NCBI GenBank assembly: GCA_002914805.1
Contig: JXTB01000027.1
Span: 1,355,357 to 1,419,356, forward strand
Length of the DNA: 64,000 nt
Direction: 5' to 3'
Source: Parasponia andersonii
Taxonomy: Eukaryota; Streptophyta; Magnoliopsida; Rosales; Cannabaceae
Below, one piece after another: positions 24,629-36,212 of the stretch. Position 1 is the first letter of the stretch. Each line of letters starts with the position of its first letter. Made by a program: the position numbers and the translations under genes. The notes under the pieces are model-generated. The model was not told where the DNA came from and searched no databases. It was given only the letters and a program-made list of their open reading frames with translations.

Positions 24629-26468
24629 ATGAGCGGAGGAGCTTTGATGAGGAACGCTACGATCCCCCGCCTGTTGAAGAGATATTCCCTCTCAGACCTC
24701 CTTGCGGCGGCCGAGCCAGTCAGAGCTCCGGCGAGTTTCTTACGGGGCCAATCGCAACAGTCCAGAGCCTTCAATCAAAGCGGCTTTCCTCAGTTCTTGA
24801 GGAGAGCCAAGGAGTTTGACCTCTCTCCGTCATTGTTTTCCTCGGCTTTCTCTTCTTCATCGTCGTCTTCGTCCTCGGCTGCCGCGGCGAAAGAGGTCGG
24901 AATCGTCGGTTGGTACCTTGGTATGGTCAAATGTCGGCCCATTCTCACCAAAAGTGTCACTTCGGCGCTTATTTACACAGCCGCTGATTTGTCTTCTCAG
25001 GTACCTAATTTATTGAACTTTTAAGATTTTGGGGTTTCAATAACATCCTTTTATTTTTTATTTTGTTTGACATTATTGAAACACAATTTCATTTAATTTT
25101 ATTTATTTATTTTTTTTTTTTTTACTTTGTGTGAAGATTTCATAGTTTAATTGGTTAAAGAAATTTATTGTTATTAGGCAGACGGAATGGAGTTCTTTAT
25201 GTTATGGCGTTACATATTTGTTTTGATATGAAGATTTGGAGTTAATGGGCCTTTTGGGTTAGAAGCATTTTATGTTTTTGCAATTGGGTTTTTATCATTG
25301 GATGCTATAGGACTCCGTAATGCAATGACAGGAATTTTTTTTCTTTTAATTGATTGAATTTCAGGGCTATAAGTTAAATTTATGATGCTTATTTGGGTTT
25401 TGTTTATTTCTAATATTTTCATTAGACGATAACTCAACAATCGTTAGACTCTTATGACTTGCTGAGGACATTGCGTATGGCTGGATATGGGCTGCTAGTT
25501 TTAGGACCGTCATTGCATTTCTGGTTCAACTTCATGTCAAAACTGTTCCCAAAACGTGATTTATTGTCTACGTTGAAGAAAATGGCTATGGGGCAAGGAA
25601 TTTATGGACCTACAATGACTGTTGTTTTCTTCTCCCTCAATGCTCGTTTACAAGGTATGTGTCTTTCTTTGTTTAATACACTATTTTTAAGTCATATTGC
25701 GTTATTTTTGTTTGTGTACTTCAGGTTAGGAACTACCTCACAGATGCTATGCGACACTAGTTTCAATATTTATGCTAGCTTGATATTTCCCGGAAGTTGA
25801 CAATGATGCGATACTGATTGCAAATTTTTGTTTATGTTACTATTAAATTGCTAAGTTATCATGACTTTAAGATGCCTTCTAAACTTCTAAATATTTGCCT
25901 TTTCCGTGTGTGGATAATCAAATTTTGCCTTCGGAATACCGTGGATGAATTATTGTATGTGCTTTTTGAAATTTATTAGTTCGGTAATGTTTCTAAGTAG
26001 TTGCTATTATTGCCTGGGCCAGGTGAAACTGGTACAGAGATTGTTTCACGATTGAAAAGAGACTTGTTCCCTACATTGTTAAGTGGAGTTATGTACTGGC
26101 CCCTGTGTGATTTTATCACTTTCAGATTCATCCCTGTCCATTTACAGGTAAACTTGGAGACTTTTCTTTATCCATTTCGATTTTCTCATAAAATTTGAAA
26201 AGTGGAATCTAGTTCTAGACTTGGTTATACAAATTCAGATCTGGTTTCCAATAAAGATTAGATCATATCTCAACAGGGTCTTACATACTGAATATGTTCA
26301 AAACCTGTTCATTTCAATTCGACACAATTATCTGCCTTCTATTGACCATGGAACTTTTTGTTGCTTTCATTTTTACAGCCATTGGTGAGCAATTCGTTTT
26401 CATATCTATGGACCGTTTATATGACATACATGGCAAGCCTAGAGAAAGCAAGCGAGACCACCAGCTAA
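24629..26468 (+). CDS. Mpv17/PMP22-family membrane protein (4 exons)
   Basis: The family comprises small four-helix proteins of the mitochondrial inner or peroxisomal membrane (Mpv17, Sym1, PMP22), thought to act as channels or in stress-related metabolite flux. Exons: 24629-25000, 25426-25654, 26023-26147 and 26379-26468, giving 271 residues. The N-terminal 90 residues are Arg/Ser-rich with no acidic cluster at the start (MSGGALMRNATIPRLLKRYS), consistent with an organelle presequence. The family core begins GWYLGMVKCRPILTKSVTSA and ADLSSQ. Exon 2 has GPSLHFWFNFMSKLFP and MGQGIYGPTMTVVFFSLNA; exon 3 has SGVMYWPLCDFITFRFIPVH; exon 4 reads PLVSNSFSYLWTVYMTYMAS. These are the usual signature blocks. 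The frame is open upstream of 24629, but that ATG is the first giving a plausible start. G-box motifs upstream suggest stress or hormone control. Confidence 0.92.
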
Positions 26469-27306
26469 TTGACTAAATTGGTTATGTTCTTCTACTTGCA
26501 TTCAAGTTATAAACCTTCGTCTGCACGACCATCAACGGAGGTTGCTCTTTTTATCGACAATCTCATTAGTAACGATTCCTTTGAACAAATTGTTGATTAT
26601 GCTTATGTGAATTCGCAGCTCCAGGCTCCAGCCTGGTTAGAGCGAGCAATTTATGTTCTTCTCCACTAAAACATTGATTGGAAACTTGGAATGAATCATA
26701 TTGTAGCTGAGCTTTTGGATTATTGTGGAACACTATTAATACTACTCCCAGAGGTTTCTGTAAAGCGTTAGGTTGAATTTGTTGGAAGAGTACTTTCAGA
26801 TGCATTTTAATGATAAATGGTTTTCTATCTCTCCCAAAGCCGCCCCCCCTCCGGATATCTTCCTGCGCAACTAGTTTGGAATTTGACTGTATTTTCAAGT
26901 TGTTTCACGGCTAAGTAGGAACTGGCGTTGTTCAGTCTAACTATATAAATTGTCAGGGTTTTGGCAGTCACCTTGAATTTGTCGTAAATGGGCAAAGTAG
27001 TTGAAAAATATAATTTGGCCATCAAATCCCCGAACTATCAAATCAGTGACAATTAACGCTTTGCCATTAGTGACTATGAAGCTTGCAATTGAAATGTTGA
27101 TACAACTGCCATCTGAGTTGGTTGTGGATTATCAATATAGTCCCCGAATTAACTGATCTGTATATTGACATACAATTCAAATAGTGATCTTCTGTAATGT
27201 ATCTAAACCAACAGGGAAGATAAGCGGACAATGCCGTCGGATTTATATACATACGCGTGCAATATATATTTACATACATATATATATACATATATATACA
27301 TATATA
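26469..27306. other. 3' flank of the Mpv17-type gene
   Basis: Probably the 3' UTR and spacer. The small frames on both strands (26469-26669, 26566-26898 and others) resemble nothing known. A T/A-rich stretch at 27260-27306 leads into the MITE. Confidence 0.45.
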
Positions 27307-27547
27307 GGTTGTCAATCCAATAGGTATTTTTTTATTTTATCTATGGGTAGGTATTTTTTTTTTAGCCGTTAGATCACCATTAGATGGTGATCCAATGACT
27401 ATAATGAAGTGCATGAAAAAACGTGCATCATTAATGTTCTTTCTCTCTCTTACTTTTTATAATAAAAAAATATGCATGCTAAATTTTAATTGGCCAAATT
27501 GATACTTATGCATAGATAAAAAAAAAAAATACCTACTGGATTGGTGC
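27307..27547 (+). mobile_element. 241-bp MITE flanked by (TA)n, copy 1
   Basis: A short element with imperfect terminal inverted repeats: left GGTTGTCAATCCAATAGGTA followed by T runs, right A runs then TACCTACTGGATTGGTGC. Alternating TA sequence lies on both sides. A second copy of exactly the same length is at 61236-61476, also in (TA)n. No coding capacity. The (TA)n flanks recall the rice Micron elements. The short frames at 27184-27372 overlap it by chance. Confidence 0.85.
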
Positions 27548-27862
27548 ATATATATATATATATATATATGAAGAGGGAGAGAGATAATCTTCATACATAA
27601 TAAGCATTTCTACAAAAACTTCTCAAAGCTAACTCTAAGTCATCATTAACTTGTTATGAGAATGTTGCCCTACATATTAATACGCCGTGCTAATCTACTC
27701 TTAACAAACTTCAAATTAGACAAAAGGTTTACTGAGAACTACAGTATTAGTGTAATTATAAAGCATGATGAAAACACTAAATTCCAAAAGACTGGCAAAA
27801 TCCCACGTAGAATTTTTTTCGAACTGCATGGTCAAGCAAATTATTGTGCGATCTTAAATTTA
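27548..27862. other. (TA)n and spacer before the Tat-like element
   Basis: (TA)n at 27547-27569, then about 290 bases of AT-rich sequence. Nothing recognisable. Confidence 0.4.
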
Positions 27863-28250
27863 CGTCATTAGTCAATGCCAATAAAGAAAAATTAACGAGT
27901 CGGCTGAGAGTCAGAAGTGTCAGGTCGCATGTTTGCCTTGACCAAAGTGTGACCTTTCTCGAATGAAGAATATGCAACCTGTAGAAAAGGAAACTAGATC
28001 AAGCTCGAGGAAATGAATAATTTGTAAAGAACGGAAAACAAGTTTCTGTGTGAAGATCAAGCAATCCTTCTTCTAGTTATTACTTAATTTTGTATTCTTA
28101 TCCGAAATTATATCTTCTATGATGTACTTTCTCATTCTCACAATTGGGAAATATTGAGCTACCCTCACCTATATAAAAAGGGCTCAGTCTCATTGTTTGA
28201 TATTTGAAAAACACTTTACCATACACTCACTCTATGTAATTATCTCTTTT
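27863..28250 (+). repeat. Truncated 5' LTR of the Tat-like element
   Basis: About 388 bp aligning with the first two thirds of the 3' LTR (shared blocks TCAATGCCAATAAAG, AGAAGTGTCAGGTC, CACCTATATAAA, CATACACTCACTCT). The CCTATATAAAAAGGG at about 28170-28184 is a good TATA box. Similarity stops near 28250, where the sequence passes into gag. The rest of the LTR, the primer site and the gag start are deleted. Confidence 0.85.
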
Positions 28251-28254
28251 TACT

Positions 28255-28554
28255 TCAGAATTGGCGAAAGTTAGCTACGTGCCTGAAGATGGGGTTCTAA
28301 CTCTAATGATGGTCACAGTAAGACTAGAGACCAAACTCTGGGAAGAGTTACTTGAGCAAGAATGCAAAACTCTTGAAGACTTATACCAAAGAGTCGATCG
28401 ACATCTATCGGTGGAGTCTTCTCAAGAAAATCATCACAAGATGATGAAAAAAAAAAAAAAGATACAACCAAAGATGCAACGACAAGTAACAATAATAATA
28501 ATAAGAAGTAGGAAGAATGAGCAGCCAACTGAGAAGCAGCTCGAGCCAAAATAG
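28255..28554 (+). pseudogene. Tat-type gag fragment
   Basis: An open frame reads GVLTLMMVTVRLETKLWEEL, LEQECKTLEDLYQRVDRHLS and then a Lys-rich stretch. This matches the end of a retrotransposon capsid region in style. It begins directly at the LTR junction, so the N-terminal part is missing. The following 28555-29080 is decayed gag and linker with many stops. Confidence 0.6.
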
Positions 28555-29083
28555 TAGGAAATTCCAAGAGCTCCCTTGCAATTTAATAATTATACCGAGT
28601 TAAGTGCACCCATAATCATATCTATGCAGTCACAAATCAGTAGGAGTAGTATCACAGGCTAGAACCAATAAAGCGAGACAGGGTAAAATGCAATTCAAAT
28701 ATGTTTTATCGATATCATAATAATATTGAACATAACACTAACGATTACTACACCTTAAAGGATGAAATTGAGAAGTTGATTAGAGAAAGGCAGCTACAAC
28801 AATATGCAAGATAGGATGGTAGAGCAAGAGAAGAAAACTAACAATGACCTCTAGACTTTCAGCATGAAGTACAAACAATCTTTAGAGGCCTGCATGTTGG
28901 TGGGAACTGAAAGAGAGCGCATGATAGGTATGCATGAAAAGCTCGACAGTGGCTATTGACTAATGTGATGCAACTCAAACAACATCTGTAGAAGCTTCAA
29001 TGAGTACTAAACATAGGCACTACTTTCACAGAGTAGGATGCAAAGGAAGTCCATTACCCACGTAATAATGCACTTGCTATAAA

Positions 29084-29588
29084 AATCAATGCTGGAAGTA
29101 CATAAGTATGGCAGGTATTAGTTAATAATAGAAGTGTTGTCGATGTCATGTATTATGATACATATAAGAAGATAAAGTTGAATGATAACGACTTAAAACC
29201 TATTATCACTCTGCTCTATAGATTTACGGGAGATAGCATAATGCCGAAAGGCATAATTAAATAAACGGTTAGCATTGAAACTTATCCAAGAGTTTCAACA
29301 ATGGAATTTTTAGTGGTTTGTCCATCTGCATTCAAGGCTGTGTTGGGAAGAACAATTTTGAGGGAACTACGAGCTGTAACCTTAATCTATCATCTCACTA
29401 TAAAATTCCCAACTCAACATGATGTGCGGTCTTGTTACAACAATTCTTTGAAGCTTGAAACACAAGAAATAGCACCTAGCATAATGATAGTCCAACAAAA
29501 AGAGAAATGTAAATCAAAGTGTCAATTGAGGACCTTGATCCATAAGAGATCGATGAAGAGGTCAAATTTAGACCAATCGAAAATTTAG
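29084..29588 (+). pseudogene. Tat-type protease remnant
   Basis: The reading includes VDVMYYDTYKKIKLNDNDLK, LYRFTGDSIMPKGI, then LVVCPSAFKAVLGRTILREL and TLIYHLTIKFPTQHDVRSCY, all standard blocks of this lineage. The position of the catalytic Asp-Thr-Gly reads Asn-Asn-Arg (LVNNRSVVDV, about 29120), so the protease is dead. A TAA near 29262 also breaks the frame. Confidence 0.75.
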
Positions 29589-29759
29589 AAGATTTGACAA
29601 TTGATAAGAGGGAATCTTCAAGAGTACTGAAAATCGGGATAAAGTTTCAAGAACCTGTGTGAGATGTGTTGGTCACATTTCTAAAAGTGAATATGAATAT
29701 CTTTGCATGGTAACATTCAAATATGATGGGGATTAATCCCAGTGTCATATGTCATTGCC

Positions 29760-30840
29760 TCAACATTGATACGACAAAGAAATTGTGCGACAAAAGAGAA
29801 GGGCAACGGATCTAGAGCGCTATGTCACATTGAAAGAGAAGGTTAAGAAACTACTCGAGATTGGTTTCATTAGAGAATCTTTTTATCCAGATTGGCTAGC
29901 AAACCCAACTTTGGTAAAAAACCCAATAGAAAATGGAGAACATGTATAGATTTCACAAATCTTAACAAAGTATACTCAAAAGACAATTTTCCACTTCCAA
30001 GAATCGATCAACTTATCGATGCGATATCTGGGCATAAATTGTTAAGATTTATAGACACATATTCTGGATACAATCAAATTCCTATATATGAGTTTGATAA
30101 AGAGCACACCTCGTTCATCACTGATCGAGGATTATATTGTTACAAGAAGATATCGTTCAGACTTATCAATGCATGTGCATCTTACCAACATCTTGTTAAT
30201 ATGATATTTATAAAGCAAATTGGCAAGAAAATAGAAATGTACATAAACGACATATTGGTAACATCAAAAGAAGCAGTGCATCACATCGTACATCTCGATG
30301 AGATGTTCAAGATTCTTCAGAAGTATTAGATGAAATTAAACACCCAAAAATGTTCATTTGGAATAGAATCTGAGAAATTTTGTGGTTTTATGGTTAATCA
30401 ACAAGGTGTTAAAGCTAATATTTAGAATATTTAAGAACTAATTGACATAGACCGACTAATAAATGTTAATCATTCTTTGAAGTACTAAAAAATTTGAAGA
30501 AGTTTGAGTAGATGGAAAAGTGCGAGCATGCATTGTAAGATTGAAAAAAAACACTTGGGCTCTCCTCCACTTTTATCAAAACCAAAATTTGGGAAAACGT
30601 TGTTCTTATACCTCATAGTTTCTAAGTATACAACAAGTGTTGTATTGATTCGAGAAGAAGAAAGTATACAGCGACATATATACTATGTAAGTAAAAGACC
30701 GTTTGAAGCCGAAATAAGATATCTGGAGATGGAGAAATTGGTGTTAGCATTGTCATCACATCTCGAATACTTTGTCCATACTTCTATGCATATTCCATTG
30801 AGGTTTTCACAAATTTTCCTTTAAAGTAGGTTCTTCAAAA
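29760..30840 (+). pseudogene. Tat-type reverse transcriptase and RNase H remnant
   Basis: The 146-codon frame 29892-30329 holds KWRTCIDFTNLNKVYSKDNF, PLPRIDQLIDAISGHKLLRF, IDTYSGYNQIPIYEFDKEHT and the catalytic region MYINDILVTSK, where the usual D-D pair reads N-D. Further fragments (30504-30824) read LLSKPKFGKTLFLYLIVSKY, YVSKRPFEAEIRYLEMEKLV and SSHLEYFVHTS, matching the linked RNase H. Several stops lie between the pieces. Confidence 0.82.
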
Positions 30841-30949
30841 GCCTGAAACTTTGGGGCGATTACTTAAGTAGGTAATTGAGTTAAGCTAATTCGATATCAA
30901 TTTTTGACCTAACACTACGATTAAAGGTTAAGCTTTAGAAAATTTTAAT

Positions 30950-31470
30950 GTGGAATTCACTTACGATGTCAACCTTCCCGTAGAAATAATTGAGAAACCT
31001 GCATTAGAATTAATGAAGCTATGGAAACTTTATGTTGACGGGTCATCAAATGAAAACAATGCTAGTGCATGCTTGATATTAATTAGTCTAGAGGGACATA
31101 ATATCCATTGTGCGCTTCACTTTAGATTTCCAGCATCAAATAATGAAGCAGAATATAAGGCGTTGATTGTTAGACTCAAGCTCACACATGAATTGAAGGT
31201 CGAAATGATTGAAGTGTTTAGTGATTTTTAGCTGGTTATTTGTCAGGTAATGGAGACTACCAAGTAAGAGGTGGGAAGATGATGGGTTATCTACAAGAAG
31301 TACAATGCATTTTCTTAATGTTCACTACATATAGTATTCAACTACTTTCTCATAATAAAAACAGCCAAGCAAATGCCTTAGTCAAGTTGGCCTTGACAAA
31401 AGATGTAGAATTACTAAAAGTGATTCCTGTTGAATTCTTCGCAAAGCTAAGTATTGAAATAGAGCCTTAA
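30950..31470 (+). pseudogene. Second RNase H-like domain of the Tat-like element
   Basis: Frame 30950-31231 contains KLWKLYVDGSSNENNASACL, ALHFRFPASNNEAEYKALIV and LKLTHELKVEMIEVFSDF: the Asp, Glu and Asp expected of an archaeal/plant-type RNase H. Frame 31240-31470 continues with SQANALVKLALTKDVELLKV. This extra RNase H after the first is characteristic of the Tat lineage. Confidence 0.8.
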
Positions 31471-31539
31471 ATGACTAAGTCAATCGACCAAAAGCCTTCA
31501 TGGATTGATCTTATAATAAAGTATTTGTAAGATGGCGAT

Positions 31540-32760
31540 CTTTTCGAAGATAAGGAAGATGTGAAGCGACTTCGAGTGAAAGCTGCTCGATATATCATTT
31601 ATGATGGGAAGCTTATCAAATAAGTTTTAGCTCACCATTGTTGCTATGCGTTGATGAGAAAAAATTACTTTACATTATGAGAGAAATTCTTGAACGAATA
31701 TGTGAAAATCACTCTAGGGGGTAGGCACTTGCAAAAAAGCTATTTTATGCAAGGTTATTTCTAGCCTACTATAAAAATGGATGTAATGGAGTTTCCCTTA
31801 AAATATGATAAATATCAGTGATTTGTAGTCATTTCTAGATCACCTTATATTCTGCTTACTTCGATGACTAGCCCAATAGTATGAGAGATTAACATTATCG
31901 AAATGCTCCTATTGGCACAAGATGAATTGAAATTTATGGTGGTTACAGTCGACTATTTCACTAAGTGGACAGAAGCTGAAGCTTAAGTACCATTTCTTCA
32001 AAAAAGATGACAGATTTTTTTTACAAATCTATCATATGTCGATATGGTATATCTCAAGCTATAGTTTCAGATATCGGAAAATAATTTGATTGTATCGAAT
32101 TCCATAATTTATGTAACAACTTGGGCATCAAGAAAACTTTCTCGGTTGTCGTCATCCCACAAGCTAATTGGCAGGTCAAGGCTATAAATAAAGTCCTAAA
32201 GCAGAACCTACAGATAAAGTTAGAAAGCTATATGGGAGCTTGGGCAAAGATTCTTCTTGAAGTATTATAGACTTATCGCTCCACTCAACATACTACAATT
32301 GGTGAAAGTTTGTTTTCCTTGGCCTATGGATATGAGGTAATTATGCCTACGGAAATTAGTGTGAGCTCTTTATGTAGATCAACTAATTAATAAGATAAGA
32401 ATTATGCGTTGATGATAACTAAGCTCGATCTTTTGGAAGAAAGGCTCGAGTAATCTCAACTACGAATTATGTCATATAAATAACATACTACTCGCTACAA
32501 TAACTCTAAAGTCAAGAATAGACAGTTTGACATTGGTGATCTTGTACTTCAACAAGTTCTCCTTAACACTAAAGAGCATGGAGCTAGTATATTTAGATCA
32601 TCTTGGGAAAGGCCATATGTTATAGAAACTATAATTTGATTTGAGATATACAAACTAGCTCGCACTTGAGGATAGAAGATCGAACATCTTGGAATGCAGA
32701 ATAGCTTTGTTGTAATTATTAATAATTTTATCTTTATATGTATCAGCAAATAGCTTCAAC
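31540..32760 (+). pseudogene. Tat-type integrase remnant
   Basis: Recognisable blocks: LKFMVVTVDYFTKWTEAEA (first Asp present, near 31960), QAIVSDIGK (second Asp, near 32070), and PQANWQVKAINKVLKQNLQ (near 32155-32215), where the catalytic Glu of VEAINK is Lys. Multiple stops and frame changes follow. The C-terminal part near 32520-32640 still reads SIFRSSWERPYVIET. Confidence 0.75.
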
Positions 32761-33485
32761 GGTCTGAGGGACAAATCTTCTGTTATTCGTCATTCAAGCT
32801 ATTAGTAGAAGTACTATTTATTCATTTTATTGTCTTTATAGTTCTTGGTTAGTCTTTTAAAGTTTTATGATCTTATTCGCATACCATAAAATTTAGGGGA
32901 CAGTGGAATTAGATTAAATAATCTCCTACTCACTTCCTAAAAAACTATGCAAATGTTCATCTAGAAAAGTCGAATTTTTTACTTCAAAAATAATTTTTTT
33001 TTCTTGAAAATCTTAGGATTTTCCTCCTCATTTTATGTCTTAGCATATCGTATTATGTGATATCTCTTCTCAAAAAAATAAGCGTCTAGACAAAATATCT
33101 ATAGTTCAATGTGACATATTGCTATCTAATCTTTTATATTTTGACATGAAACTTTTGAAAAATAAATATTGAGTTCGCATCACTCATGCTCGTTGTTTTT
33201 TATAAGTGGCCTAACTTATCCTAATGCTTAAAACTCGTTTTAAGTTGTTAGATTCGAATCACAATAGCATATTGATCAATTATTGTATGTAAATGTCTAT
33301 TTGGTCAAATTATGTATTTATAATATTATGTGACATATGTTTTTGTTTCCTATAATCTAAAAATGTTTACAGGAATAGAAATATAAAGTTAGTGCATAAA
33401 TAAAGGTCGCAATTACGTACAAGGAAATGTTACAAAAAATACGACAGGACAAGCCATCATTGTTTATTTATGTACAAACTTAGTT

Positions 33486-35503
33486 TAAAAAAAAACATCT
33501 AATTTGTAAGTTTGCCTTCCTCTCCGTCTGCAGTAGCCTTTTCAGTCTCACTAGCTTTCCAACTCTCGACTAGTTCGACTGTATCTTCCCTAAGGAAAGA
33601 AAAGTCAAACTCCGGATACTCACAATAAATGTTATATATATATATATATATAATAGTAGAAGTGGGGATGTCGCTGGCTTTATTTTCGAGTTCCTTATCT
33701 TCAATAGCTTTGAACTCTTCAACAACCTTATAACCTACCTCTTTTGGTGCATCAGGGTATTAAGGGATAGTTTCCTTGAGCTTATTTATTATAGTTTCCT
33801 TGAGCTTATTTATTTTCTCCTTGAGCTTCCCTTTCTCTTCTTTCTCCTTGGTGAGGTCTTCCTGTAGTTGCTTTTTCTCAGTTTCGAGAGCATTTTTCTC
33901 CTCTTGATGAGTCTTTTTTAGTTTCTCACATGATTTGGTCATTGCCTTGACCTTTTATCTTTTTTTTTTATGCATTCAAGGACTTGATCATACATAAGGA
34001 TAGCAACTGCAGTAGTCTGGAGCAAAAAAAATATGTCAATAAAAAAAAAAGAACTTCACATGTATAACTAGGAAGGGGAGCTAGAACTTACATTTGCCAG
34101 GATTCTCATAGCAGCATGGAATGCGACCTTGGGTCGTCTTTTCTTCATTTCTCCCAGCCTTCTACAGATGTGAAGTGGTCAATAAAGGCAGCACTTATAC
34201 TAGCCTTTTTTGGTAGTTGACGAAGGAGTGCGAGTAGCTTTTGATTTTTGTCAACTAGATTTGAAGGAGCCCTAGAGAAAGAAGAAACAGGTTGTTTGCT
34301 CGAGGGGCCTGGTTGATTTACTATTTCTGTAGAGGTAAGGGGTAGAGGTGAGCTCTGAGAGACATCATCAAAGGTGACCTTCCTTCTTGTGGAAGTGTTG
34401 ACCTTTTCCTTCTCCTTCTTTAAAGCTAGATGAGTGTTCTCGGGGGTTTTTGATTTAGATCGCAAGCTTAGAGTAGAAAATAGAACTCTCAAACCATCAC
34501 TAATTTGAGTCATATTTGTATAATATCAAATCGGTTAGTATGTGAGAAAATCATATGATAAAAAGAGAGAAAAGGTGAATACGGCCTTTAGAGACTTGAG
34601 ATGGCTAAAAAGAAATTGGTGACAGGGGAGATGGCTACTCTTAGCGAGAATCAGGCGAATGTGATACTTTTCACTTCTTTGACTTTGAAAATAAAGCTAT
34701 ATCCTTTTGGTTCTACGAGCTAGATGCTTTCTTTGGACGGTTTTCCGAGGGAGAAAGAGAGGTGCCCTTGGGGAATAGTCCACAAACAACCACATTCTTT
34801 AATGTTCTAAGTTTCTTTCAATCGAATTCTTTGAATGGGAGGTCGTTTACTTTGTACACCCGGGTGAGCTATTCCTTGTTAAGGCCAGGATACTCCTTGC
34901 TAACTGCAAAAGACATGAATCTGTGATCAAATAATGAATTTAAAATTAAACAAAAAGAGTGAGCAACTGACTAAGTTACCTACCGAGTTTCTAAAAGAAA
35001 CAGTTATCTTCATATTCAAATTAGAAAAATGGATTCTTCCATTTTCTCATATCATTTCAAACTCTATATACCGTCTTGATGGCTTGATTCGTCTACTTGC
35101 TTGTATAGTAAAAACTGAAGCCAAAGAGGTTTGACTTCGCTTGGTAAATCTAAGCAAATTCTTCTAAAGTTTGGGTTCCTAAACCTAATTTATGGTATAA
35201 TATATATAGACATACCATATATCTGTAAGTGTTTGGGGTTACTTGAAAGAGAACTACATCGTAATAGTCGACTATTAACTTGATATATAGATGTAGTGGA
35301 AAGTGGACAACGTACTAAAGAATTGCATTTGAGGAGGAAGCATTGCCATGAAGAGGAGTGTGCAGACGATTGAATTTAGTCAGAAGGTAAAGTGGGATGT
35401 CGATCTTGTAATCTCTTACAATCTTCTCGAGTTTATTCGTTGTATAGCTCGTCTTTATGTCGACGCATGGCCAGTCTCCTTGTACATAATTATAATCCTT
35501 CAC
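33486..35503 (-). pseudogene. Antisense reading frame of the Tat-like element (aORF)
   Basis: On the minus strand, opposite to gag-pol and between integrase and 3' LTR, long protein-like stretches follow one another: KLEKIVRDYKIDIPLYLLTK (35503-35315), LFQVTPNTYRYMVCLYILYH, LGLGTQTLEEFA, YQAKSNLFGFSFYYTSK (about 35250-35090), LKNVVVCGLFPKGTSLSPS (about 34810), a 122-residue open frame (34513-34145) rich in Ser/Thr/Lys, and a 60-residue Lys/Glu coiled coil (33942-33760). In-frame stops interrupt it. The size and layout (globular N-terminus, low-complexity middle, coiled-coil end) fit the additional antisense ORF known from some Tat/Retand elements. Its function is unknown. The Lys/Glu coil was probably never a host gene. 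Confidence 0.7.
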
Positions 35504-35710
35504 AAATTTTGGTACATCCCTAATGTGTTGAGGCCACTAGTATTGGAGTAAATCACATATGCGAGGACTACTTTGTCCAGTCCCAATTATTTCTACTATA
35601 GACTCCTACTCAAGATAGTCCTTGAGGTCTATTTAACTAATGCTCACATCCGAGAATGACGATTCCCATAAGAATGCATTCTCTTCTCTAATCTCTTCGT
35701 TACTTGACAT

Positions 35711-36198
35711 CTAAAAAATAAACATGGGATATATTTAAGCCTATGTGAGCATTGATCTAACTGGTACTCAAATGAATATATATTCATCAAGACGGTTTGT
35801 TATGATGAATATAAAAGAAAAGGCATCATATCCAATGAATATATTCAATTTTGAAGAGACGGTTCGAAATTTGAACTCTTTAAAGGGTTCAAAGATGACA
35901 TCACCACTCTGCATTATTAAGCTGACACACGCTAAAATATAAAGCTTCATTCATCTAAAAAATAAACATGGGATATATTTAAGCCTATGTGAGCATTGAT
36001 CTAACTGGTACTCAAATGAATATATATTCATCAAGACGGTTTGTTATGATGAATATAAAAGAAAAGGCATCATATCCAAAGAATATATTCAATTTTGAAG
36101 AGACGGTTCGAAATTTGAACTCTTTAAAGGGTTCAAAGATGACATCACCACTCTGCATTATTAAGCTGACACATGCTAGAATATGAAGCTTCATTTAG
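35711..36198. repeat. 244-bp tandem duplication upstream of the 3' LTR
   Basis: Units 35711-35954 and 35955-36198 match along their whole length with about four differences. The open frames seen in each unit (35745, 35989 and their antisense partners) are copies of one another and carry no domain. Retand-type elements are known for tandem repeats at this site. Confidence 0.93.
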
Positions 36199-36212
36199 TC
36201 TTAAAGAGCCAT

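Noticed and set aside
33760..33942. Lys/Glu-rich coiled-coil frame as a host gene
   Set aside because: Placed between Tat integrase and 3' LTR in line with other antisense protein blocks; better explained as the end of the element's antisense frame.
35745..36194. Four open frames of 60-65 codons, in matching pairs on both strands
   Set aside because: They are copies of the same frames in the 244-bp tandem units, not genes.
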